From: Telmatactis stephensoni
Lineage: Eukaryota; Cnidaria; Anthozoa; Actiniaria; Isophelliidae
Assembly (NCBI GenBank): GCA_029948255.1
Contig: JALIZF010001878.1
Location: forward strand, 992,001-1,056,000
Length of the DNA: 64,000 nucleotides
Reading direction: 5' to 3'
Under the pieces are notes generated by a model, which saw only the letters and a program-made list of their open reading frames with translations, searched no databases and was not told the DNA's origin. A program made the translations under genes and the position numbers. Below are positions 1 to 10,298 of this stretch, in pieces (within the stretch, counting starts at the first letter, position 1; the number at the start of each line of letters is the position of its first letter).

Positions 1-621
1 ATTCTTTACCAAAAATTAAAACTAATTATGGAAAATTCAATATCAAATTTTGTGGTGCAAAAATTTGGAACTCAATAAGTGAGTCTACAAAAAAATTAAG
101 TAGGACAAAATTTAAGGAAATGCTTAGCAACGATTTGCTCAAGACCTACGTCGATTAGTATTTCAATCGATGTTGGTCTAAAGATATTCCTTATACTCTC
201 GCTATCTTAAATACAAACTAATTCGCACTAGTTAAGTACTATCAACTTTGATTAATTATATAGTTTCATCAGAGGTTGATAGTATTTAAGCGGTGACTAT
301 CAACCTTATTATAAATATAATATATACAATCATTCTAATTAATATCAACTTGATCCATCTGTGTATTTTTCTATAGACGTTCTATCTTGTATTTTGTATT
401 TTGTATGTTTTCTTTTTTCTACATTTTCATCTTTTTGTCATAATAATCCATCTGACCATAATAACTGTAATAACCAAAATGTAAGCCACCTATCTCGGTT
501 AGCCAGATATGGTTATTATAGGTGGCTTGTACCTAAATTTCCGTTTTATGTTATATTCATGTAAAATATTTATTCATGTAATTGTGGTACTAAATAAACA
601 TATTGTTGTTGTTGTTGTTAT
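1..621 (+). mobile_element. 3' end of a non-LTR retrotransposon (LINE)
   Basis: Frame 3 is open from the window edge to a TAG at 156-158. It encodes the C-terminal tail seen after many LINE reverse transcriptases (FCGAKIWNSISESTKKL, then a KFKEML-type helix). An AT-rich 3' UTR follows and ends in a (TTG)n tail at about 603-619, the simple-repeat end typical of CR1/L2/jockey-like LINEs. The tail meets minus-strand coding sequence of another element, so this looks like the insertion junction. The 5' part lies outside the window. The small ORF at 361-564 is taken as UTR. Confidence 0.7.
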
Positions 622-624
622 TTA

Positions 625-2127
625 GGTAACTGATTCCTTCCCATTTTACTGGAAAGGGCACTTCGTCACTTTGTTGGCCACACAACCTCACTCGTACTCC
701 TGGTACACCACCTTTTGATTCTATGGCTGCCACCATCTGTTCAGCTGTCTCGACATCATGGCCCTCATTGAGATGGACTTTTATTTTGGCTTTGAGAGTG
801 GCTGCTTTGCGATCGCAAGATCCTTTCCCTCCCTGCGGGTCAGAGAAATCCATGGATAGTTGTGCTTGCTGGCAATTTGGTAGACGGAGAGTAGTACTTC
901 AGCAGAGTGATAGCAGCCGGCGTTATCTTGTCGGAGGAAGAGACTGGTCACTTCTGGCGCAATTGACTTTAGTTGATGAAAGACGTCGTCAATGATGGCT
1001 AACACTGTGTTGCTCACTTGGGTGCACTTTTCAAATACATGTACAAAGGTTACCATCTGCATATTCCCCTCCTCACTTTTGCGCATAGCCACTGCTATGT
1101 GCCAACTGATACCACGTTTCCCAAACCAATCACTCTGCGCCTCACGGAACTTTCTGGGCAGGAACTTCATGGCCCAATCGAGAACAAGGAGTACAGACTC
1201 TGGACCAAGATTTTGTAGAACATCTAGCCTTGCTTGGTCTTGATTGATTGAGCGGAGAATGTGTGATTTCCATGCGTGGATTTTCTGTTTGGCTTGTTCA
1301 AATTGAAACTTCATTTGGTCCTTTTCCTCTCCATTGTCAACGCTTTCAAGAGTTGCACCAACCTATTTATATGAACATTCAAGAAAATTAGTTTTATCAT
1401 TGCTTCATCTTCATGAATGAACGTTAATATCATCGTCATCTTAATCATCACCATGTTTAATCATTATCCGTTCATTAATATATATGCAACTTACTTCAGC
1501 GACAACATTAGGGAATATGTCACAGCGGTCACATTTTTCTGTATGTTCATGATCACATTTGGTGATGAAGTCTTTATCGCTGGAATAACTGAGCGCATAT
1601 GTCCTGTAGTGATCAGGCACCGAGGAATCCTGGGAAATGTGAACCTGTATAGAGAGGAAATGGTGGACATGATATGTAAAAATATGTAAAAAAAATTATT
1701 GTTCTATTTGTTATTTTATACATTAGTACTAGAGTGAATATCATGTAAAACGAACCCAATTCCTCGCGTTTGGGGGATTTCCAGAATTTTCGACAAAAGT
1801 ATCGAGTATGAAAGAATGTTACTCTGAAAGGTACATTACCTTGTAATCAGTTTTTAGATATCTTTTTGCCTGTTTTAGCATTTCGTTTTGTTTCTTTGCC
1901 CATGTAAGGCCTATCCCACACTCATCTCCTAGCTTATCAATGATATCTTGTAGCTCTTCGAACGCTTTAGCTCCTTCCGCTGAAAAGTTATCAAGCCCCT
2001 GTAGTGATTTTCGTACGGACGCTGAACACACATTCAGTATGCGATATAAGGTACTTCTACTCAATGAAGAAAAACCAGACTCGCTGCAATGACTTTCGTA
2101 CTGTTTCACAATTTGCGCAGGTATCAT
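625..2127 (-). pseudogene. Frameshifted three-exon gene of an uncharacterised, possibly transposase-derived family
   Basis: Three minus-strand blocks join in phase through consensus splice sites. Exon A is 2127-1840 (AAG then GTAATG). Exon B is 1644-1495 (acceptor CAG, donor GTAAGT) and carries a Cys/His cluster, CDHEHTEKCDRCD. Exon C starts at 1362 after TAG. Exon C contains LDWAMKFLPRKFREAQSDWF and RQDNAGCYHS, whose acidic residues could be DDE-like, and then DFSDPQGGKGSCDRKAATLK. The last block is in another frame from about 853, so a frameshift lies near 850-870. The protein reads VKWEGISYLNN and then runs into the (TTG)n tail of the LINE at 1-621. From memory this resembles a large uncharacterised family in corals and other cnidarians. 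The transposase link is inference. The true 5' end upstream of 2127 was not found. Confidence 0.6.
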
Positions 2128-2518
2128 AAATAAAAAAATAAAGCAATCTCAATTCACCAGAAATTTTAGCGGTATAGATAGCCGTTAATTACGAAGAGAT
2201 TTTACCTTCGAAGTGGAGAATCGAATATAGACCGAACACAACTTATCGTATTGCTTCGATCGATGCGAACACACAACCGTTAGAGTTTTGAACTCAGTTC
2301 AATTCAGTTAATTTCACATATATGGTGTCTTGTGAGATCCGGAAGCATTTAACTGTGAAGTTAGCAGCGTCTTTTAAAGCATCACGTTTGTCTCGAGTTT
2401 GTCTCTAAGTTAGCGTCCGCCATCTTGAACTTTGGCATTATTCGCTAGGCGTTCCCGTTGGAGTCACTCTGTGACGTCACGTTTTGAAACGAGAGACGGG
2501 ATAGCCTGGGGACTAGGC
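2128..2518. other. Intergenic stretch without a recognised gene
   Basis: No coding exon, tRNA or terminal repeat was recognised. It lies between the minus-strand pseudogene and the start of the duplicated oxidase segment. A TGACGTCA palindrome lies near 2472. Confidence 0.4.
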
Positions 2519-3570
2519 TGCCGTCCATCTAGAGTTGATATTTATTATTAATTAAGAGGGGAATTTTTTCAAGTTCGAGCAGTGAACGAAAAAAAACTCC
2601 TGAGTTGAAGAATAGCTGTTGTACAAAACTAAAATTATTCGTAAGTAGTTTTGGCAGATGAAGTTGAATCAAAGTATTAATCCAAAGCGAAAATTTGGAT
2701 CGAAAATGAGGTTTAGGCCTTCATTTGCTCATTTGCTGTATGTTTTCTTTATATTCAGCTTGAAAAAGCTTAATCCCAACACAACTTAATTTAAAAAAAA
2801 TTCTTTGTACAATTCAGAAATCCATTTTAAACAGGTACGGTATTTTATCTTGGTACATCGGTTTTTAACCGGTAGAAAAAGGATTTGAATGCTAATGGCG
2901 CTTTTCGCCATTATTGCCCGTCATTGAAAAAAACTCTCTTAATAAAATTAGTCTATAGGTCAAGGATTTGTGTATTACAGGCAATTGTAGTTATAATGCA
3001 GCACTTCTACCAATTTTTTGACAAGAAAATGATCTATTCATTAATTTATCTACCTTTTTTCGTTTTGCAATGCTAGGGCTCTGGTGAGAGAACTCAACAT
3101 TACAGTAGTACAATCGAAGTACCGTAAACCCAAATTAATGAAGTCCAGAGGAATAGCCGCCGATAACGAAGAGGATATCAAAGAAGGATACCCGGTACTC
3201 AAGGGAAATCCGAAACTGGGAAACCTGACACGTTATGAGCTATATAAATACCTTTTAAGACCAGAAAATGTTGCAAAAGCAAATACCTATGCAACATACA
3301 ATACGTATATTAAAGATATGATTACGACCGAAGGTTTTCACTATCTCAATAGTTTGACCCATCATAATGGCATTTACGAGGAACCCTTGGTTGCGCAACT
3401 GATACTTAGAAATATTTTGTCGGGAACTGATCGAAGACCTTCGGGCACCTATTTCAGGCCAAACGGAGGCATGTCTTCCATAATCAATGGGCTCTACGAG
3501 AATATCAAGGCATTAAAAGGCAAGATCTACACCAGTGCTGAGGTACAATCCATATCTAAAGAAGAATCCA

Positions 3571-6547
3571 ATTATTTTTTTATTTATTTATTTATTTACT
3601 AAACTTTCACCAATTAAAACAACAAATAAAAATAAAATAATAAATAAAAATATAAAATAAATAATGGTGAGGGACACGCAACAGAGCTGGGCTCCAATTA
3701 AAGCGTGCCCTATTAATAAAAATAATTTACATTAATTAAAATGGCATTCACAAGCCTCTAGGTAAAGATTTACAGTATGGTCAACAAGAACACGGCTAGC
3801 TTGTGAAGGCCATTTTAAACAATAATAATAATACACACACAAGAAAAAAAAAAACGAAATTCATAAATTATTCTACTATATATATATAAAACTATGAAGG
3901 TAATATTCAGTTTCCTTTCTCCTAATCAGACAAAGATAAAAATATATATAGATATATAAAATTTGGCAAAGTATACATATATATATAAAAAATAAATACT
4001 GATATGTTTTTTTAACTAATATATATATACTATTACTATTATATGATCTCTTAACTGATTAAAGTCTAAATCTACTCAGTAACAGCAAGCATTAGTCGTT
4101 AAAATGTTACGAGAAGAGCAGCATTTAAGACAGATGGATTTCCAAGTGTTAAAAGTGTTAATATCAAAGGCAGTCTTAAGAGCATTAGTATAATAAGCAA
4201 TTAACTGTGTTTTAAATTGCTTAAGAGAGTTACAAGAGCGAAGAGAGACAGGAAGATTATTCCAAAGCTTAGGTAAACGGTTAAAATAACTAGTTTGAAA
4301 AAGTTTAGTTCGGCACTTAGGAATCAGTAGGTCAAAAGCAGAACTGTTACGAGTAGAACGACACAAAACCCTAGACTGTACAAACTCGTGAATAGGAAAA
4401 TCGAAGTGACCTAAGCGACATTTATAATAGAAAATAAGATCCATAATTTCATGCCGATAAGTAATCGGCAGTAAATTTAACTTTACTAAACGATCATTGT
4501 AACTTGTGGTGTCACTCCACTTAAGATTTAAAATAAACTTAGTTGCCCTCCTCTGGACACTTTCTATCCTAGAAATATTTCCTATGGACTGAGGAGCCCA
4601 CAACTCACTTGCATAATCTAAATGTGATCTTACATAAGCTAAGTATAACGATCTTCGAATAGTGGGATCAAAGCTGCTCGGACTATGTCTACGTAAGAAA
4701 CCCAACATACGATAACATTTAGAGATGACGTTATTAATATGAGCATCCCATTTCAAATCATGTGATATTAAAATTCCTAAGTCCTTCTGAGATTCTGTAT
4801 GAGCTAATGAATCAGATCCTATTTTATATATATATTCAATAGGGTTCTTTTTACGCGTAACAGTCAATACTTCACATTTAGAAGAATTGAAGCACAGTTT
4901 CCAGTCTTGACTCCAACTACTTAAGTTATCCAGATCATCTTGTAAAGAAATGCAGTCGTCAGTGCTGGTTATTATTTTACAACACTTTGAGTCGTCAGCA
5001 AATAGAACTAAGGTGTTATCAACATATGAAGGCAGATCGTTTACGTAGAGAAGGAACAGAAGCGGTCCCAATATGCTGCCCTGGGGTACTCCTGATAGCA
5101 CTGGAAGGCTGCTGGAAGTAATTCCTTGCACAATGCAACGTTGGCTTCGATCCTTCAAGTAGCTTTCAAACCAGCGCAGAATCGAGTCAGAGATACCATA
5201 GTGACAAAGTTTGAACAGTAGTCTATTGTGGGAGACACTGTCAAATGCTTTAGCCAGGTCTAGATAGATAATGTCTGTTTGCATACCTTTATCCAAATTT
5301 TGTCCTACATTGTGATAGAATGATAGCAGCTGTGTGACCGTTGAACGTCCTTTAAGAAACCCATGTTGACAGTCAGTGAATGAATCTATTAGGTGGGCTT
5401 TCACACGGTTGAATATAGAGCGTTCAAGAACTTTAGAAATCACACAAAGTAGTGAGATTGGTCGATAGTTAGATACATCTTCCCTTTTTCCTTTCTTGTA
5501 CACTGGAACAACAAGCGACATTTTCCATTCTCTAGGTACAACACCAAGAGAAAGGGACAAGTTGAACAGTCCACATAATGAAGGCGTTAGCTCTTCTGAA
5601 CACTCCTTAATAACGAATGACGGCAGTTTATCTGGTCCAGGAGCCTTATGAGGATTAACCAGTTTTAGCGCTTCTAGTACCTCTGTCTCAGTGAGGATGA
5701 TACTGTCCAACAAAGGGATGTTGACAGCACTTGGAATTCGCAACGAAGATGGTAGTTCGTCATCATCTTTAGTAAAAGTGGAAAAGAAAAAGTTGTTGAA
5801 CGCTTCAGCCTTGTCGACTTCGGATGTGAAAGAACTTTTATTATAAGTGACTCTTGCTGGAATAGAGTCAGTCTTCGTCTTGCAGCGAAAGTACGACCAG
5901 AAACGCTTAGGATTATCCTTGATAGATTCACCCAACGCCTTTGTATATTCCTTGAATTTCATATCTATCAGGTGTTTTAACTCTCTACGAAGCTGTTTAA
6001 ACTTATCCCACATTGTGGAGCTATTTGATCTTTTTGCAGCCCGACGAGCCGTTTCTTTCCTTTTGAGGAGGTGAATAACGTCTCCATCAAACCAAGGAGG
6101 AGTTTCAGATGATCTTGCCTTAACTTTAGGTACATGGGCATCAATAATTTTAGTGAGTTCAGTTTTCCAAGTATTCCAGGCCTCATCCACGTTTGGGATA
6201 TTAGAACTCTCCAATAATGTAATAGACTGACGAATGGCATCTTTTAGCCGGGATAGATTACAGGCTTTGAAATTGTAAACATAGCGTGTTTTCTTTCTCA
6301 TTCGACGATTCCATACAATCACGTCAAATTCCAGGAGGTGATGATCTGTAGAGATTCCAACGCTGTCAGGTGAAAGTGATTCAATATTCGTTAAGCGTTC
6401 AGGTTCATTAGATATTATGAGATCCAAGATGTTGCTTTTGTTATTCGAGAAATGTGTTGGAAGACAATTAACTTGGAAGAATGAACATTCCTTTAAACTT
6501 TCACAAAATGCAAATTCGTCGGATGTAACTGAGTTGGTGAATCCACA
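3571..6547 (-). mobile_element. 5'-truncated LINE inserted in an oxidase exon
   Basis: The insertion interrupts the exon matching 14346-15113. The left junction follows GAAGAATCC and the right resumes at AATTACATCATAAAG. AATTA sits at both edges and may be a short target-site duplication. The 3' end (low coordinate) has an (AAAT)n-like tail at about 3575-3600, followed inward by an A-rich UTR. The 5' end stops inside the endonuclease domain, as expected from incomplete target-primed reverse transcription. The copy in the intact gene lacks it, so it inserted after the duplication. Confidence 0.85.
4076..6547 (-). CDS. LINE endonuclease/reverse transcriptase ORF (partial, N-terminally truncated)
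   Basis: The frame is open from the truncation point near 6545 to the stop at 4076, about 820 codons; a Met-initiated reading would begin at 6427. The N-terminal part is the end of an apurinic-type endonuclease (LDLIISNEPERL, then GISTDHHLLEFDV with the SDH-like His). The reverse transcriptase follows with YRPISLLCVISKVLE, AFDSVSHNRLLFKL, GVPQGSILGPLLFLLYVND and the catalytic FADD. The C-terminus has the usual IESVQRRATKFI and RLPKLWNNLP segments. The type resembles the CR1/jockey group. No stop or frameshift interrupts it, so the insertion is fairly young, but the missing 5' end makes it non-autonomous. Confidence 0.85.
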   Translation of the reverse strand, partial: CGFTNSVTSDEFAFCESLKECSFFQVNCLPTHFSNNKSNILDLIISNEPERLTNIESLSPDSVGISTDHHLLEFDVIVWNRRMRKKTRYVYNFKACNLSRLKDAIRQSITLLESSNIPNVDEAWNTWKTELTKIIDAHVPKVKARSSETPPWFDGDVIHLLKRKETARRAAKRSNSSTMWDKFKQLRRELKHLIDMKFKEYTKALGESIKDNPKRFWSYFRCKTKTDSIPARVTYNKSSFTSEVDKAEAFNNFFFSTFTKDDDELPSSLRIPSAVNIPLLDSIILTETEVLEALKLVNPHKAPGPDKLPSFVIKECSEELTPSLCGLFNLSLSLGVVPREWKMSLVVPVYKKGKREDVSNYRPISLLCVISKVLERSIFNRVKAHLIDSFTDCQHGFLKGRSTVTQLLSFYHNVGQNLDKGMQTDIIYLDLAKAFDSVSHNRLLFKLCHYGISDSILRWFESYLKDRSQRCIVQGITSSSLPVLSGVPQGSILGPLLFLLYVNDLPSYVDNTLVLFADDSKCCKIITSTDDCISLQDDLDNLSSWSQDWKLCFNSSKCEVLTVTRKKNPIEYIYKIGSDSLAHTESQKDLGILISHDLKWDAHINNVISKCYRMLGFLRRHSPSSFDPTIRRSLYLAYVRSHLDYASELWAPQSIGNISRIESVQRRATKFILNLKWSDTTSYNDRLVKLNLLPITYRHEIMDLIFYYKCRLGHFDFPIHEFVQSRVLCRSTRNSSAFDLLIPKCRTKLFQTSYFNRLPKLWNNLPVSLRSCNSLKQFKTQLIAYYTNALKTAFDINTFNTWKSICLKCCSSRNILTTNACCY

Positions 6548-7065
6548 ATTAGCAGTCCATTAAGAATTACATCATAAAGACACCTGTTCTCGAAGTGAGA
6601 GCGAACCAGCTCGTTGTTGCTACTCCTCCTAGACCATTTCGAATCATCACAGGAGAAATTGCCAAGAAGATTCAAGAAACAGATCAGTTTAAAGCCTTCT
6701 TGCCAAATCCAGTGTTTAAAGGCGCTGCCGTTTACCAGACGCCTTGGTGGGAGAATGTGACAATCGGTAAAACGTCCGTACAACCTGATCAGTATTTTGT
6801 ATGCCGCGAAGATTGCACGGGAGGAAGTATGGCTTACAAGTAAGTGTACAAACCAATGCACCACATTTTCGCTTTCGAATCGTGATCTCATCATCAAGGT
6901 TATGGTAAAAAATGAAGAGATGGGCCCAAATATCGCCTATTACGTAACTTTGGCTATTGTTCAAGATTTCTCAAATGATGCAATTCAAAAATAGTAACAA
7001 TGGAGTTTTCTACGCCAAAATACCAATTCCTGGAGATCAAAAGAGTCACCTGATCATGAGGTTAT

Positions 7066-7578
7066 GATGATTCCATTGAAAAAGAAAAAAATCTAGTAAT
7101 TTCTTGAAATCCGGCACAATGGTACATTAAGTTGGGACTTTCAAAAAATGCAGAAAAAAAGAGGGGGTCACCGTTCTCACTTTTGGCTACAGTGGTTCGA
7201 ATTAATATTTTTAAGATGTTTTGAAAAACGCTCAACTTTAGCGCGTCCATTTGGTGTGTTTTTCGAGTGGAGACTGCGGGGCTGAGTTTCTACGAAAAAA
7301 GGCCTTTGCATCTGTATTCTCTACTTTCCAAACTACCCCCCTCGAAACGGAAGGCATTATGGGTATAGAGAATTGTTCAAGAAAACCCTTTATGGATATT
7401 TTTCGTACCTTCCTAGACTCATTTTAGGTCATTGTTGTTGATTTTAGTTACTGATTACTTCCAAATAGTGCCATTTCCGGCTTTTCCTCCAAACAGCCAC
7501 AATCAAAATTCAACGCACTTGCGATCGCACGAGCCACAGAATTGTTAGCGTACGCAATGCAAAGCAATGGAATCACCC
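7066..7578. mobile_element. TTAA-type miniature transposon (513 bp) in an oxidase-copy intron
   Basis: Ends are GATGATTCCATTG and its inverse CAATGGAATCACCC. The right flank is TTAA (7579-7582) and the left flank TTAT (7062-7065), a one-base decayed TTAA duplication. The corresponding intron of the intact gene (15114-15489) lacks it. The right end matches the left end of the element at 31447-32205 over about 30 bases in reverse orientation, so the two are one family. No transposase ORF. Confidence 0.75.
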
Positions 7579-8071
7579 TTAATTCCTTTCAAATATTGTA
7601 TATTATTATTGATGTACCACGCCGCCTCATGTTTGCGGCTCAACATTTTATCTGTCAGTCGTAAATGATTAATGGATTGATCCCCCTCTCTTGAACAAAT
7701 TATGATGGACAATGTCGTTGATACTCAGTTAAAAGTCAGGCATTTTTGTTCTGGTTCAGGGACTATGGTCCAAATGGGGAAGGAGTTCTTCAGACTTTAT
7801 ATGTCGATAGCTATTGTGCACGAAAATGGCAAAACATTGCTGAATTAAAGACAAACTACATTGATATGGAAGTCCACAGAATTCTAGAGGCCAAGTATGG
7901 AGTAAAAATTCCCAAGCCCCTTGACACTGTGTACCAATATTGGGATGAAGTCAAGTAAGTGTTCTATTTAAATAATGTAAACACATCACATTTTGAGAAA
8001 AACGCTTAACAATCAGTGATGATATGGTTATGCAAAATTGAAAATAATTGGCGATGTTATTAATTCTTTTA

Positions 8072-8228
8072 GGCTGCCAGTAGTCCTTCCAGATTCAATA
8101 ACTAGACGAGTCTTTAAAATATGTGGACGAGAGACAATGGGAGAGAGTTGGGAAGGGGAGAAGGGAGAAGGGAGAACGAAAAACATCTTTAGTGAATCTG
8201 GAGGGAAAAGTGGTGAATGCTCGCAGCC
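8072..8228. mobile_element. TA-flanked MITE, GACTGC family, copy 1
   Basis: Inverted ends GGCTGCCAGTAGTCC and its partner at the right edge (GCTCGCAGCC), flanked by TA on both sides. It occupies the same intron position as the copy at 15804-15967 in the intact gene, so the insertion predates the gene duplication. Confidence 0.7.
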
Positions 8229-8625
8229 TAAAATGCTTTATGAAAGCACCGAATCGAAAGCAAGTTATCGCAATGCAGGCTTCGTACTAAACTTCTTATC
8301 CGAACGATCAAAATCTGCGCTACTTTGAGGGAAGCCATGTCAAAATATTAATATTATCTCTGTTTTCAGTAACGTCCCCACAAGACCTGATTCAAATTTT
8401 TCAAAATTTGACATCTTTGATTGGGCGAAAAGACCTTTCCATAATGAGGATATCGCCTTAGTTGGAACGGCTTATAGTTATATGTCTAATTGGTGTGAGG
8501 GTGCGCTGATGTCAAGTCGCAATGCACTTAAAGAACGTTTTTGGAATCGGTAAATAAGCTGGTACCTTTGAGGGTGTTTTTAGTAAATATGATACCCGCG
8601 AGATAAGAATTCGAATTGCAGTTTT

Positions 8626-8952
8626 AATCATCAGACTTTTGGGTATAAACGTTCACCGATAAAGGAGTTTACATGTTCAGCCATTTCTTTTTGACAGGCC
8701 TTTCACAGGAGGTCAAAATCTGTGATCACGTGTTATTACGCCCACATAGATAAGATGACACCTTGTAGAGGTCATTTTCAAAATTTCCGACAAGCTAAGC
8801 ATCCCCACCCCTTTAATACAAAGGAGATTATCGAATTCAAATTTCTAAAGCTTTGATATTTTTCGTTGGGCGAAAAGACCATTTCCACTTGACATAGATC
8901 TATAAATATCTGAACCAGAAGGGAGGGAGCGTCTCCAAGGAAAACCGTGGCA
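8626..8952. other. Spacer between oxidase copies
   Basis: AT-rich unique-looking sequence after duplication homology ends. No exon or repeat recognised. Confidence 0.35.
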
Positions 8953-10086
8953 CAGTGATGTCTGCGATGTGACGTCACAATGCGTGGCAGAGCTTCAACA
9001 TGGCAGCAAAAGAAGGAGATTGCAATTCACAGGTTTCCTTGCAGTCTTTACACCTAAAAATTCCAAGTATAATTCTGAAAACCTCATAAAAATTTGAAGA
9101 TTTTCACGGTCATTCATCTGTATGAACCTCAACGTTTTTGAGCGAAGAAATCGAACGTTTGAATTTGTTTTCGTAACCTGTATGTCGTCTCAAAATCTAC
9201 TTAAGGTGGCCTTCGGGTATTTATTGTGGGGGAGGCTCGAATTTTTAGTTCAAATTTTGAGCGGGTAACTTCTGAAATTTTTGGTATACAAAATAAGACA
9301 TCTTTCTTTTTTAAAACGGTATAACTAAAGTCAAATATAGTAAAAATTTAGGAGATATAGTCGATATTCTAAAACCAGGCTTTTTATGGAAATTGGCATA
9401 ACTCCGTAAATAGTTTTGAAAACGGTTTATGTATTTTGGTGATGTAGGTTTGCGAATTATTTGGTAAATGGTTCTGAAAATTGAGTATCTGACCGACGCT
9501 CGCCCATAATCACTTTGAAAACCCCTTTTGTTTACGCAAATTATTCAAATTTACCGCGTTCCGGGACTTAATTGACGCCTTGGCATGGCAAACTGTAAAA
9601 AACGATTGGTCCATTTTTCAATGTTATTTTCCAAAACGCGGAAGGGATACAGAGGGATTGTTAAGGGATGCAGAGGGATTGTTAAGCAATACTGTAGAAA
9701 TTCGAAGCTAATAGCATAGTTCAGGCAAAAGTTACGTGGAACTTTTTTCGGGATTCAAAATGCTCTAATATAAGATCGACCCCTTTTTTTTCGCGCGTCC
9801 TTCTCCTCGAAGAACGAAAAATGGCGGGAACTGAACAAGACATACTTCAACTTTCCTTTGTTTTGAGCCGTTTTCGTCATCAGATTGATTTCAAAGACGA
9901 GACTGATACAGATTGAAGGTAAAGCAACATCAATATTGCAAAAGTGAAGGTAAATGTCTTAAGGAATTTCTAAAAAGTACATTTTCTTCTACATTTTGGA
10001 ATCTGTTTCTCGGAACATTTTGAGAACTCAGTTTTGGTTGCTGTGTACGCCATGTTATCCGTGACGTCACATCGCAGACATCACTG
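8953..10086. mobile_element. Non-autonomous TIR transposon (1134 bp) next to the oxidase promoter
   Basis: The two ends are a perfect 26-base inverted repeat, starting CAGTGATGTCTGCGATGTGA at 8953 and mirrored at 10061-10086. Each contains TGACGTCA, a CRE-type palindrome. No ORF or transposase is present. A two-unit tandem repeat (about 21 bp) lies at 9648-9690. The flanking bases show no clear target-site duplication, so the superfamily is open. The right end stops 15 bases before the TATA box of the oxidase gene. Confidence 0.75.
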
Positions 10087-10101
10087 TACCAGCGCGCGCC
10101 T

Positions 10102-10109
10102 TATATAAA
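10102..10109 (+). promoter_or_regulatory. TATA box of the oxidase gene
   Basis: TATATAAA lies about 190 bases upstream of the signal-peptide ATG, leaving a plausible 5' UTR of about 160 bases. The preceding transposon end supplies TGACGTCA at 10062-10069. Promoter role is inferred from position and consensus. Confidence 0.5.
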
Positions 10110-10298
10110 CCATTGGAGTCACCTCCTCTGAACCTTTTGCTTTTGGAGCATCCATAGAGCAGACAGACCTGTCGTCGGGTAGTTCAATAAGTTAACAGCG
10201 ATGGTGTTAGATTACAAACTTTAGTGTGCACTGCGCGCATGTTTATTTGATTGAAATAAAAGTTGTATTTGGAAGGTTCGAGAAGTTCTTCTTTAGAG

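Larger units (their letters stand above)
2519..8625 (+). pseudogene. 5'-truncated duplicate of the secreted flavin amine oxidase gene, split by a LINE
   Basis: From about 2519 the DNA matches the downstream oxidase gene from about 13750, beginning inside intron 4. Exons equivalent to 5, 6 and 7 are present. Exon 5 runs from 3077 to about 3570 and resumes from about 6548 to 6839. Exon 6 is 7760-7954 and exon 7 is 8370-8553. All flanking splice sites are kept and the reading frame is open except for the LINE inserted at 3571-6547. Exons 1-4 (signal peptide, chitin-binding domain, FAD Rossmann motif) are absent from the 2.5 kb upstream. Relative to the intact gene, a 1-base insertion near 8540 changes the last residues to ERFWNR. 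Without the FAD-binding exon it is probably not a functional oxidase, though upstream exons beyond the window edge cannot be excluded. Homology fades near 8625. Confidence 0.8.
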
